A stretch of DNA of 64,000 nt from Rallus limicola. Lineage: Eukaryota; Chordata; Aves; Gruiformes; Rallidae. Location: NCBI GenBank assembly GCA_022605955.1, contig JAKCOZ010000003.1, forward strand, positions 47,182,179-47,246,178. The letters run 5' to 3'. The translations under genes and the position numbers were made by a program. The stretch's first letter is position 1. Every line of letters begins with the position of its first letter. The notes under the pieces are model-generated. The model searched no databases and was not told where the DNA came from. It was given only the letters and a program-made list of their open reading frames with translations. Below are positions 14,101-25,089 of this stretch, piece after piece.

Positions 14101-17100
14101 ACCTAGCAACGTGAGTGTCAAATGATACAGCTCTTGCAAGATCTTGCTGTCTTTCAGTGGCTTTTTCTCTCCCTGCCTGATCGCTTTGGAACCCAGCAAC
14201 AAATTTTATCGTAGTACAGCAGGCAGATGGGGGCCTCCAAGACAGTATATTCCTACTATTCCCTTGAAAACAGGCAAAAGGTTTAGCAGAGAAAAACATC
14301 CTCTCAAACCTGAGCAAGGAAAAGGCTGCAACACAAGTTCAGCTTTTACCAAAAAGGGTATCAACCTAAGATAGCAGTCTCAATGGACAAAGCTCCAGGA
14401 AAAACAGGCTTTCCTAGCTCAGTTGTTCAGGCAACCATTTGTTCAAAACAAAACCTCCAAGTTTCTGCAAAGAGGGGAAAGAAGTTCTTCCCCAGTCTGT
14501 TTTTCATAACTGCACTTAAGTGGAACGAATACCCTACAACGCTCCACATCAAACCTCTCAGACAGTTAGTTTCAGCTACAATTATGATTAACAGCAATGG
14601 TGTGGAAAAGCAGCTGTGAGACAGGGTAAGACCCACAGCTAAATTTCTCCTTTTTTTTTTTTTTTTTTGCTGTCTGGCTCAGGTTGAACACAATAAACCA
14701 AACCCTTCTCGCCCAGGAAGACCATCTGCAGAAGGGGAGACCTGTTTTGGGGAGCAGCACGTAGAACAGAGCCAGAAGAGACACCGGCACCTTTCCTTAG
14801 CACTGCAGTGCATCACACCATGCAGGTGGCCCAGCAATGCCCCCTCAGAGGATGCAGACCTGGGTGAGGATGACAGAGCCACCCATTTCACCCTGCAATG
14901 AAAAGAGGAGGTGACAAGGACAGGTTTGTAAGCCTTCCCAATCTGCAGATGTCAACAGGCAGTGCCAGAGAGACCAGCAGCCCTGGAGTGCATGGGAGGC
15001 TTCTTTCCCTTTTCCCAACACCCATGAGGCCTAGAAGCCATAAGATTATCCAAGGCAAATCATATAAACAAAAGCTTTTTTTTTAAAAAAAAACAAAACC
15101 CAAACCAAAACCAAACAATAAACCCTCAGAATTATCAGTCTGGGTATAAAATGAAAATCTGATACTGTAATTTGCAGCACATCTTACTGCATTTACTACA
15201 TGATACGATTTCTAAGTGCAGAACAGTATTAAGAAAGCACTCAAGCTTTAACAGACCTACAAAAATAGCTTTATAAGCTTTAATAACTACCATTTCTAAT
15301 TGAAAAATCCATCTTCTTGAACAATCCAGCTACAACATACTGCCAACCCCCCGCCCTCACCCCATTAATGTTAACTATCTAAATTACATTTATTTAACTC
15401 TGGAAAAAACATATTCATTGTAATAAAGATTTTCCGCAACAGCTGCTTTTCTTAACCATGATCTCAACTTCATTCTCCTGAGAATAACTACTGAAGAAAA
15501 GCCAAATGTAAAATCCTGTTTCCTGTCAATTTAAGCAGATGTTTTTATGTAATCAAAAGCATTATGGAGGCCCAAGCCAAACTGTATTCTCACTGCATTC
15601 TCAAAACAGGCCTCCCGACAAAACATTAGCAAAAGAAGTATTTAGCAAGCTTATTACAGCCCAGAAATCTAAAAATCACAGTTCTCTTCAAACAAGGTTG
15701 CACTTCACCTGATAAAAAACTGCAGAAGCTGCCCTATAAATGGCCAAGTTCCTTGAAAGCAAGTTCTCAGGGTCTACTTGGCAATGATACAAGTCACACA
15801 GTAATGTTAATTAAGATTATTTTAAATAATTTTTGAGTGCAAAATCAGCATAACCAATGCACACTGAAGTTTGGCAGCTTGTCACTGTACCCTTTAACAA
15901 CACGAATTTTGGCTGCAAGACCTCACTGCATTTATTTTGCCAAGCACCATCAACTAGATGTTTAGCATGGTTTGACCCAAAGCCTAAAGTACCAGTTGCT
16001 CATCGTCTACTTCAAACCAGGAAAATTTCTGGCCTTATGAAAGGAGGGAAAATGGATTGTGAAGTGCCATTAGCTCACAAAGAAACTTTGAAATCATCTA
16101 CAGACAGCCACACATGATGGTTGTACCTCCACAGCTCAGAAGGACAGTACCAAAGTTGCCAGTCAGTTCTAGGAAAGGAAACCCACAGAAAGTGAGAGGC
16201 AGATTTACACAGTGTGAAAATACTCCACACAAATAAAACCCCACCTCATGGTATGTTAAAATGCTAGTATATTTTTAGGGGAAAGGGAGGGATCCAACAT
16301 GAGTGTTGCTCTGCAGGACTCATATAAAGCTCCATTTTTCCTAAAGCGCATCATCTCTGTTTCTGAAAATAGGGTTAACTTCATCTTCAGGGAAATATCT
16401 AAGTAGAGGCCAAATTCCTTCTCAATTTTCCAGCTTGATTAACAGTACCATAAAATGCCTGAGGAAGTTGGGTTGAGAGAGAAAGAACTTCTATCCCTTT
16501 TGTTTTTCTTGTGTATTAATCATGTTAAAAAAATGTCCATCATCAAGGTTGGAATAAATCAAATCGTGAAAGCAAAGACCATTTTTTCTTTAAAAAGTTA
16601 CACTGCATGCTAGTGAAACATGGCTTATGCCATTCTTCATCTTGGCCTATAAAAAGGTTATCTGCACTTAGTTAGCCGGTACAACTCCAGCAATATGCCA
16701 TATTTAGCACAGATAAGTCCTACACGAAAACCAGCGCTTGCGCCAGCAGAATACATCTCCCCAGGGTACTGCATTATTTAAGCTCTATGACCACATTCAC
16801 TTTAGGGCTTTTGCTTGGCTCCAACATCACTAAGGAGTTTGCTTTATTTATAGACCCCAAAGTGACACATCAGTGTCAATAAAACACATTACTACCAGAT
16901 CCTACTACACAGGGTAGGAACAGTGGCTTTAAGAATGTCTCAAAGTTTGCTCATGCTAAATCCATGCTGTTCAACACACAAGTCTCACAGTGGTTTCATC
17001 CTCCTGCTATTAAGGTAAGGTACTTCTCCAGGAACTACACCAAAACCAGCAACAAAAATACAGACAGCTGTGAACCACTGCAGAAACAGGGCCTACCAAC

Positions 17101-18620
17101 AGTGCAGGACTACTAGCAAATGTAGCTACTGCTGCCCCCCATGACCACCCAGGGCTGTTTGGCAAGGTGCAGGGGAGCTCACAGAGGATGAGCATGTAGA
17201 AGCATGCTCAGTAATCCTCCCAGCCCACTGAAGACTGAGGGAAGCAGTCAGAAGACCAAATCTAGCCCTGAATGTCAACCTTCAGGAAAGATCTGGGATT
17301 TTTTCCAGGTGGTTCACATAAAAGCAAGAGAATATCTGGATGCCAAGGGTTGGCAGAGTGACCAGGGAAGAAATGCTAACAGAATTAGAACTGTAAGGGA
17401 ATACAGCACTATCATATGTAAAACAACACGAATAAGCTCACTGGCTAGTCTATTGCAGACAGGACAGTAGCAACAGGTTTCTATTGCAGAAGTGGCAATT
17501 TGGGAAAATAATGGACAAAATAAGGTGTCTGGGACAGAAGTGGTCTAGCACCAGGCTAGAAAGGCAACTGGTAGGAATGGAAGCCTAACCCTTGACCACA
17601 ACCACAACAAAAGGAGATCTGGCCAGGTCCTTGAAGCCACCCTTCTCCTCCAATTCCACAGTCCTTCACCCACCAGAATGGATTACTTGGAGAACTCAGG
17701 TCCACTGTGGTTAGGTGGGGAGCACTGATTCATCCTCCTTCAGATACTGAAGGACGTAGGTCCTGCACCATCCTCCATCACCACTGGCTCTCACCTCTCA
17801 ATTCCTCTGCCAGCACCTGCACTTGCTCAATTCTTTCCACACAAGCCAATTTAAAGCGGTTTTTGAAAGGGTGTGAAGAGTGCCGAGCAGCCAGCAACTG
17901 AGCGAAGTGAAGACCGTTCTACTTCTTACATCGCGGGGTTTCACCTCCCCGCCACCAGGCACCACTGCCTAGTATCTGGCCGCCTCTGGTAGCTTGCGGT
18001 GACCCGTCTCCCTTCCGGGAACAGCTCCCTGCAGCTCAGGGCTTTGGGAAGGCTCCCCTCAACGTCGCCCCTTCGCCCGCACCCCGCAGCCCCACCACAG
18101 CCCCCGAGGCAGGCAGACGCCCGGCGAGCAGAGCGACTCTTCACTGCACCTACCCGCCTCGGGGAGACGGGCAGCAGGCAGCTGCCTGCCCTCCCGAAAC
18201 GCGAGGGGAATTCAGGCAGGGAACTCCGCAGGCACGCCGCTACCCACGCCCGAGGAGCCAAGCTTTACCGGCAGGCACCCCGCCGCTTGCGGCTCCCCCT
18301 CTCCCGTGCTGCCGTCAGCGGCTCCGCTCCCCCGGGGAGGCCGGCTGAGGCACCGCAGGAATGAGGCACGGCGGCCCTGTCCCGTCGCGGGCCGCCTGGG
18401 CTCTCCGTTCCCCGGCCGCGGGGCTGTCACCGCCCCGACCCCGGGACCTCGCTCGCCGCAATCCACGACGACCCTCGGAGCCGGCGTCCCCCCGCCGCCC
18501 CAACTCCCGCCCGGCACAGAGGAAGCCTCCGGGGCCGGCACCGCCCGTGGCGCACACCTGCCGGCCTCCCCGCGCCCCCCCCCCCAACCCTACCTGGCCG
18601 GCGCAGCAGGGCGCGGACAT
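5001..18620 (-). CDS. SERINC5: Serine incorporator 5, 5' part only (coding exons 1-2, first 65 aa)
   Basis: SERINC5 is a multipass plasma-membrane protein of the serine incorporator family, known in mammals as a lipid scramblase that enters virions and reduces retroviral infectivity. Two coding exons are visible: 18620-18594 (MSAPCCAGQ) and 5168-5001 (56 codons). Joined they give the Cys-rich N-terminus, then a membrane segment (FMYALYFILVTIICCVMMST) and the start of the first loop. The human N-terminus MSAQCCAGQLACCCG aligns directly. Exon 2 ends in phase 0 on a GTAAGT donor. Exon 3 (expected to continue toward FFEDMC) is not found in 1-5000, so intron 2 exceeds 5 kb and the remaining exons lie left of the window. 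Promoter lies in a CpG island. SERINC5 rather than SERINC1-3 is based on the CCAGQLACCC and CPKIKQSTSTRFMYAL matches. Confidence 0.92.
5169..18593. other. SERINC5 intron 1 (13.4 kb), no genes or clear transposons
   Basis: Bounded by the exon 1 donor and the exon 2 acceptor. It is mostly unique AT-rich sequence with homopolymer tracts (A-runs near 10400-10430, a T-run near 14651). Segment 7705-7970 is somewhat GC-richer and may be an old LTR piece, but it lacks a diagnostic match. The short open frames here have no recognisable protein similarity. The last part (from about 17950) is the CpG island. Confidence 0.7.
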
Positions 18621-19270
18621 GCCGGCGGCTCGGCTGCCTCGCTGCCTCCCTCATGCGGGAGCGGACAGGGCTGGGCTGGGCTGCGCGGGGCAGGGCAAGG
18701 CAGGGCAGGGCAGCGCGGGGGCACCGCCGCCGCGGGCGGAGCGGCACCGCCTCTGCCCGGCTGCCGGCCGCGACGTCCCGCTTCCGCTGTCGTCAGCCTG
18801 TGCGGCGGGGGGGTGGTCCGGGCCTGGGGGGGTGGTCCGGGCCTGGGGGCGTCCGCGCCGCTTCCGCGCCCCGGAGCCCCGCGTTACGCTCGCCGCGGTG
18901 CCCGCCCGCCCGCCTGCGGCGGCTGCTGCTCCCTCGGTCGGCTGGCGAGGCCCGCCGGAGGCCACCCTTTCCCGAGCGAGGGGACGCCCTCCGAGCCGGG
19001 AGCCCCGCGTCCGCCGGTGGGGCGAGCACCGAGCCGCCCTGCCCGGCCCAGGGCGGACCGCGCCGCAGCTGAAGGCAAGCTGCAGCTCGGGCAGCGCCTC
19101 CGGGCTTCACGCCCCGCCAGCAGCGGCGGCGCCGTCAGCACCCGCGGTTCCGTCAGCACCCGCGGCACCAGGGCCAACCAGTGCGGGGCAGGACTGGCCT
19201 CCCCAGGCTGCCCTGCTCCCAAGGACACCGCTGCGGTCGCCCGCCTGGACGCAGAGCCCTGAAACGCCGG
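17950..19270. promoter_or_regulatory. SERINC5: CpG island at the SERINC5 5' end
   Basis: About 1.3 kb of very GC-rich sequence with many CG dinucleotides, in contrast to the AT-rich DNA on both sides. It covers SERINC5 exon 1 and extends roughly 650 bp each way, so it is the likely promoter. Several long overlapping open frames occur here on both strands only because stop codons are rare in such sequence. A run of ten C's near 18575-18585 follows the exon 1 donor. Confidence 0.85.
18594..18620 (-). CDS. SERINC5: SERINC5 coding exon 1 (9 codons)
   Basis: Encodes MSAPCCAGQ and is followed by a GTAGGG donor. It lies in the middle of a strong CpG island. Human has MSAQCCAGQ. It ends in phase 0, matching the first codon of exon 2. 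Confidence 0.9.
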
Positions 19271-19299
19271 GGCTTCCAGTCGCTGGCGTTTTAGGAATT

Positions 19300-21319
19300 C
19301 ACTGAGCCAGACATGAGCCCGTGGTTCTTAAAAGACCGGGCGTCAGGTGTAATGCTAACAGTGCAACGCGCCATCCTTCCATTCAAATGCGGCTGTTCCA
19401 CTGCCCGCACCCCCATGGCAAAGTCACGCTGCCTCGAAGGATGGCTTGAGGGCTCTGTTTTCCTAACGGGAGCCCAGAGCTTTCCTGGTGCTTACAAAAT
19501 ACTTAGTCCAGCATCAGTTGCGACAACCAAGTGCAGTCCTAGGCAGCAGCTGAGGTTTCTCAGCTTCCTGCGTGGTTGGGGGGTACCTATGCCACTGCAG
19601 ACAAAGCCACTGGTAACAGCAATGAAGGTCCCTCGTGGAAGGACTCCCTCGCCTTGTCTGTCTGTGTGAGCTATCATATCTGAGGCACAAACTCAGAACT
19701 TCATTTCTAGCCTTAAACTGCCCAATCTTTAGGAATTCCACATGACTAAAAGTGACTGAACAGCATGCAGCTAAATACATGTGGATAACATAGCTACACC
19801 TGCCAAAAAAGAGGTTGCCACAGGTTGTGGGATGTGTTGCGTAAAACACCTTCCTGTGTGTGTGCAGACAGTCGGTGCTTTGGGAAGTGGGTCACATGAC
19901 ACAGCGGCATGACGTCATGTGTTGTTCCACTGAGCCCAGAGTAAGGCTGCAGGCTGTTCAGTAAACCTGTGCTTTACATTTAACGGTGCCATGACACTCC
20001 AGCTCTGTAGCTCAGGTTAGCACTCCTCAGGTCAGGACCGGGGGTGGAATCTCAGCACACCTTCTCTGATTTACAGCCCCCCTGCCCAGAGGCAGGGCTG
20101 AAGAGAACTGCTCTTTGAGCAGCAGACAGGGAAGCAGCATGGCCTGCAAACAGGCAGTGGAAAACCACCGGTGTTTTTGACTTCGAGAAGGGTCAGCTTC
20201 TTGAAGCGCGTGGTTACAACGTGGCGACACAAGCAGTGCAGTATGGTAAGAACTCAGCAAAACCACATCCATCTCCTGTTTCTGTTCCAGACTTCTTGAG
20301 CGATCAAGAGAAGCTGAGTGGTCTGCATCTGCAAAATCACCTTGAAACATGAAGAAGAACCTGAGGTTCTGTTTAACAATGAAACTGTCTTGCAAAGGGG
20401 AGCTGATGAAGGTATGGTGGGTATATATGGGTACGGTGGAAGAATACAAGTGGCCGTGCCACAGGTCGCTGGGTGGGGAGCACTGTTCGTTCACTGCCCC
20501 ATGCTGGTCTGTTACTGCCAGCCAGCGCTGCTGTCACAGACACAAACCCAGCCTCTGGACTGAAGGAAACACCAGCACTCCGTTAACAGGCTTTCCAGTC
20601 AGTCAGGGCACCCCAGAGCCCTGGGATGTATGGCTCGGCTTTTCCAGTGAAGAAGTCGTCACCAGAAAGGCTTGAACTTCCCTGCTGTGCTGCTGGCAAG
20701 CATGAAGCAGGCTAATAACAAAGTAACAAGCAGATGTTACTGCATGAAAAGAACTGTCACTCTGAAACTATCCATGCATTTAGAGTAAGGTTTAACTATG
20801 ACATACATATTCTGAAGTCAGAGAAGGGTAATCTTATTTACTCCTCAGAAACTTTCAACCAGTAATTCCTGCCTCACACTGTTCCTTTTGGCAGGGTAAA
20901 GAGAGCCTCTTCTGAAGAGATGCTAATTCCAATTTAGGGCTTTGAAGTGAGGGGGAACCCATAGCATCAGAAAAGAAAGGCAAGATGCTTTGGCCTTGTT
21001 TTGCATGAGGAATTTTATGAACATAGATTTACAGAGATTTAATGAGTTAGGCAGAGTGGTGGTGAGAAGTGGTCCCATAGGAGGCAAGACAGCCACAGGG
21101 TACCCAGGAATGGAATTAAAACTCTTCCCTCAACTCAGGTAGTGGCAAGCAAGGAACAAAGGAATGTGCTGGATGGGAAGTTGTAGCCAGGTAGCACTTC
21201 CCAGAAAAAGCCTGGGTAAGGAGCTAGTTGTGCCCTGGAAACAAGCCACCTTCCTCACCCAGTGCATACACAAGCAGAGCAGAGGAGCAGAAGCTGATGG
21301 CCCAGAGGCAAGTCACTTT
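19300..21319. other. Intergenic sequence upstream of SERINC5
   Basis: No exon or repeat that I can name, apart from the CRE palindrome at 19909. The open frames on both strands look random. Confidence 0.6.
19909..19918. promoter_or_regulatory. Perfect CRE palindrome (ATGACGTCAT)
   Basis: The full CREB/ATF consensus TGACGTCA with symmetric flanks, about 1.3 kb upstream of the SERINC5 start codon. A CACATG E-box inside GTCACATGAC lies just to the left at 19891-19900. Function is inferred only from the motif. Confidence 0.4.
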
Positions 21320-21578
21320 CATAGAATGGTTTCAGTTGGAAAGGACCTTCAAGGTCATTGAGTCCAACCATCTATCCAGCCCCACTAGGTACAACACAAG
21401 ACCATGTCACCAAGTACAACATCTACTCTTCTTTTAAATACCTCCAGAGATGGTAACTCAACCACCTCCCTGGGCAGCCTGTTCCAACATCTGACAACCC
21501 TTTCAGCAAAGAAATTTTTCCTAATATTCAACCTAAACTTCCCCTGATGCAACTTCAGACCGTTTCCTCTTTGCGCCA
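21320..21578 (-). mobile_element. CR1 fragment, 3' end, minus orientation
   Basis: On the minus strand it encodes [20 protein letters not shown] then [20 protein letters not shown], the typical C-terminus of the CR1 ORF2 reverse transcriptase protein, followed by the CR1 3' UTR with the GGTCCTTTCCAACTG-type end. It is strongly 5'-truncated and intergenic between SERINC5 and CDK7. Confidence 0.88.
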
Positions 21579-24455
21579 CTTACCTTCAGGAAGCCTACAG
21601 AACCCTGCGGGCAAGACATGCAGCCCAGTTCTGTAACACCAGTCATGTCTTTCTGTGGCACATCAGCTTTGCTGAGGTTGCTGGGAAGGGCATTACCCTT
21701 GGATTCCAACTGCAGTTTCACTTGCAGATGCTGCGCTTTTATGTGGTTACACTTTACTCATCCCTACTCATTTCTACGTGGATTATTGTAACAGAAGCAG
21801 AGATTCCCCTTCGCTGTGAGAAGAATGTGGTATTACGGTCTCTATAGAGAACTCAGAAGATGTCAGTGGTGAAGCAGAAAGCTTTTTGGCACAGCACAGG
21901 GAAATCATAAATAACCAGGAATGCTCAAGGACTCCCTGCTTCCACAGTACCTGCATAGTATGAACCAGGTCAGCGTAGCTTAGGGTGTGGAAATGGGGAA
22001 TTGGGGCATTTTGTTCACACCTTCCAAAAAGAAGCTGCAACTTGGAGTCATGCTTTCAGTGTTCTGTAATTTCAAGATTTCTCAGCAATTAAAAGATTTT
22101 GGTTTGTGCCAGCTGGCAAAGAGAAGAGCACAAGAAGTCTGCATCCAATGAGAACGGAAAATCTACCACTTGGCTCTTTTTCAGGTGAAATGAAATACAG
22201 AAAACCCAAATGTAAATGCAATCAGAAAGAAAACAAAACCAGATTGTTACACATCATGGTGGCCACTTATGTAAAATTAGTTCATTTTTATAGTGTAAAT
22301 TTAGACTTTATGTGCCTGTTAAAAGACAAAAGATGTAAAATTGCTTTTTAGGTAAATGTACATTTTGCATGAGCCTAGCAATTGGACACCAGTCAAAAAA
22401 TGTGGGTATGGGAAGGAGGGGAAATGTCTGTGCATGTGCATGCACATGCTCTGGAAACCACCACTCAGATCCCAACTGGACATCTTATATAGCCCACAAC
22501 CTCGCTGCTGTGATGTCTGCTGGAATGGTTTCCTGTGGAAAAGGTATTCCAGCAAAGGCAAACACCATACAAAGTGTTGTGTGATCAGGCAGTGCAACAA
22601 AAATTTGTTTACTGCCACGAGTGTTACTTGTGTGTGACTGCAAGGCCATCCTTGCCAGTCTAGGTGGCTGCAGGCCATAATAAACTCATGACTTTCTCAA
22701 TTTTTTTCTAAGTATGGACCAAGCAGATGGATTATGGACTACTTTTCCCCAGATCCTCCTAGGAATCCATCTCTTCCAGAAGACATCACCCACAAACCAT
22801 TTTATCAAGGAGTCGTGCCAGGAGCAGCTGCCAGAGACCTGACAAAAAGCAAGTTGGAATAGCCTGGTATTCGTTACCGCTAAAATTGGATGATCATCTT
22901 CAAGACTGTGTGTGGAGGTAGGGACCAGGGGTGGGGAGCAGACAGAGCAACTGTAGTAACAGAACGAGCACTGAATAATCTGGCATTGCAAAGCAGGAAC
23001 AACCCACAACTATAAATCTCTGAGGTGGGACAGATGAGGGACACTGGCAGTGTATGTGGGGCCACACATACACGTGAAACTGGTCCTTCCAGTAGATCAG
23101 GTTGGTCCTAATGTGAAACAGTGGTATCTTCCACTCCATCTTTATTAGTGTTCTATAATTCACAGAGAACGTCTTTTCTAGCTGGTAGTCGTTATTTAAA
23201 GATAAAACCCATCACGCACTTAAGTAGTCAAATTCGGTTTGACCGTGATCAAATGTTTTAAATCATTTGTTGAACTTGAAAGCAAGCGCTTCATGGCATT
23301 TTAGTACTAAAACCCCCACAAGGCTGTTTTTTCCAGGCAAATTTGTGTGTTTTTTTTTTTTTTTTAAAACCAAACCTTTTAATTTGAGCATGTTTAGTAA
23401 CTGCTTGCTTAGTTAGTTTAGGTTTTTTTCAGTCCCATGTTGAAGTGGATTAAAATCTGTACTGTCTATTAAGGAAATGCGCAGATGAAACACTTCTGAG
23501 CCCGTTCATTTTTGTGACCAACGTACAGGAGAGTAACACTACACAGCTGTGCACTTTGCTCTCCAGGTACTGTGCTCCTGCTCTAGTTGTTTACCCTTTC
23601 CAACCTAATACCATGTAACACCAATCACAAACCTCATCCTCCCTGACCTCTCAAGAAATGTATGCAGTATAGCTTTTCAATCCTTAATCAGGATTTTATT
23701 CTATGGTGTACGAGGTCTCTTAACCACAGCTAATGCCTTTGTCACACAGATAATGGACAGAAATATCTAACTCAGGTGCCACTAAGGAACAGAGACACTG
23801 TGACAGGAGAAAAGGAGACAGCACCATCTCCCAAGCACATTTACACATTCCTGGCGCTCAGGTAGCCAGCCAGCAGCAGGGAGCCTGGTGCTGGCTTGAG
23901 GCACTAAGCCTTCCTGGAGTTAAGGAGCAACAGATGGAAGAAAGGAAGCCTGTGCACCCCCAAGTTACTTGATAAGGTCAATACAAAGGGTCTCAATAAA
24001 GATGTTCTAAAAGAATATGAGGTTAAGCAGGCTGAAACTGCATGCTTAGAGACAGCACAGTTCTCTGTCCTTATAAAGGAGCTTCAGGCTGGCAGAATGA
24101 TTATTCTCAGAAAGAAGTGTTAAGTCAAGATCAGACAGGTCTTACACATCTGACCATCTACCTTACTACTCTGTCAGACACTGCCTCTAGTACATCAGCG
24201 TTTCAACTGCAGCTAAGGCTGATAGATTAAAACGGGTTTCTGTCACCATACAAGGACAGAAAACATGGTGGCACTCCATTTCTGTACTGTTGACTTCCTC
24301 AGGATGATGATGTGAGAAAACCAGAGGAAGCTCCTGGGCATACAGGTAAATTTCAAGCAGCAAGACAGACAGTTTTACTTTTCTCCACCCAGTAGCTGAC
24401 TTCTTAAGAGTTGCCTGGTTGCAATATTTGTAAACTAGCTGTTCATTTTCTTTAA
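21579..24455. other. Intergenic stretch, nothing recognised
   Basis: AT-rich sequence without identifiable exons. It contains an 18-bp perfect palindrome at 22432-22449 and a T-run near 23348. Confidence 0.6.
22432..22449. repeat. 18-bp perfect palindrome, alternating purine-pyrimidine
   Basis: GCATGTGCATGCACATGC equals its own reverse complement and alternates purine and pyrimidine throughout. Such sequence can adopt cruciform or Z-form DNA; any role is unknown. Confidence 0.8.
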
Positions 24456-24460
24456 GCTTT

Positions 24461-25085
24461 TGATAAAGGGGGCTTGCTAAGATGCTTATAAAGGGTTAAA
24501 GGGTGCTTGTTAACAAGATGCTTGTTAAGGGGGCTTGCTAACAGGATGAAGTGCCGTAGTGGCTATGTCAGAGATGACCTTGCATAAACAATGTCTCATT
24601 TGAACAACTTGTTAGTCTTGAGTGATTAGTGTTCTTCAAAGAAAGCAGAGCCAGGACTGATAAGGCGGAAGCATCCCATGGAAGGTGGCACCTGGGACAG
24701 ATAAGAAGGAAACATCCCAAGGATAATTGGAACAGTCACAACTACACATGTGCCAGGGGGAGGAGGTGAAAAGTTCAACCTGATGAAGACTTTGAGCCTT
24801 CATTGCAGAGACCCCAGAGCACAACCACCACCACCAGGAGACAGTGCACAGGCAGAATTGGGAGGAGTTTATGGAAATGGCTTCCTGGAACTAATTTTAA
24901 TACGACGTGGGGACAGGTTATGCATATGTATAGGTGTATTGCCATGAATATGTAACGTTTGACTGTACATAGTTAGGGTGAATTGCCACATTTGGTGTGC
25001 GTGTCTGTGGTGGAGCGATCCCCGAGCACCCAGTGCTGAACAAACATACCGGCTTTATAACTCTTCCTGAGCTGTGAAGTCAGTT
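24461..25085 (+). mobile_element. LTR of the second ERV family, + orientation, probably solo
   Basis: The 3' part (CGTCTGTGGTGGAGCGATCC, GCTGAACAAACATACCGGC) matches the minus-strand copy at 1400-1700. The upstream part carries short imperfect repeats of GGGGGCTTGCTAA, resembling a U3 region. No internal retroviral genes flank it, and I could not find a confident target-site duplication, so the ends are estimates. Confidence 0.55.
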
Positions 25086-25089
25086 TCTG

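Noticed and set aside
18306..19305. Two overlapping open frames over 310 codons on the plus strand
   Set aside because: They lie in a CpG island where stop codons are rare. Similar open frames occur on the opposite strand, the predicted proteins are Pro/Ala/Arg-rich without domains, and SERINC5 exon 1 lies here.
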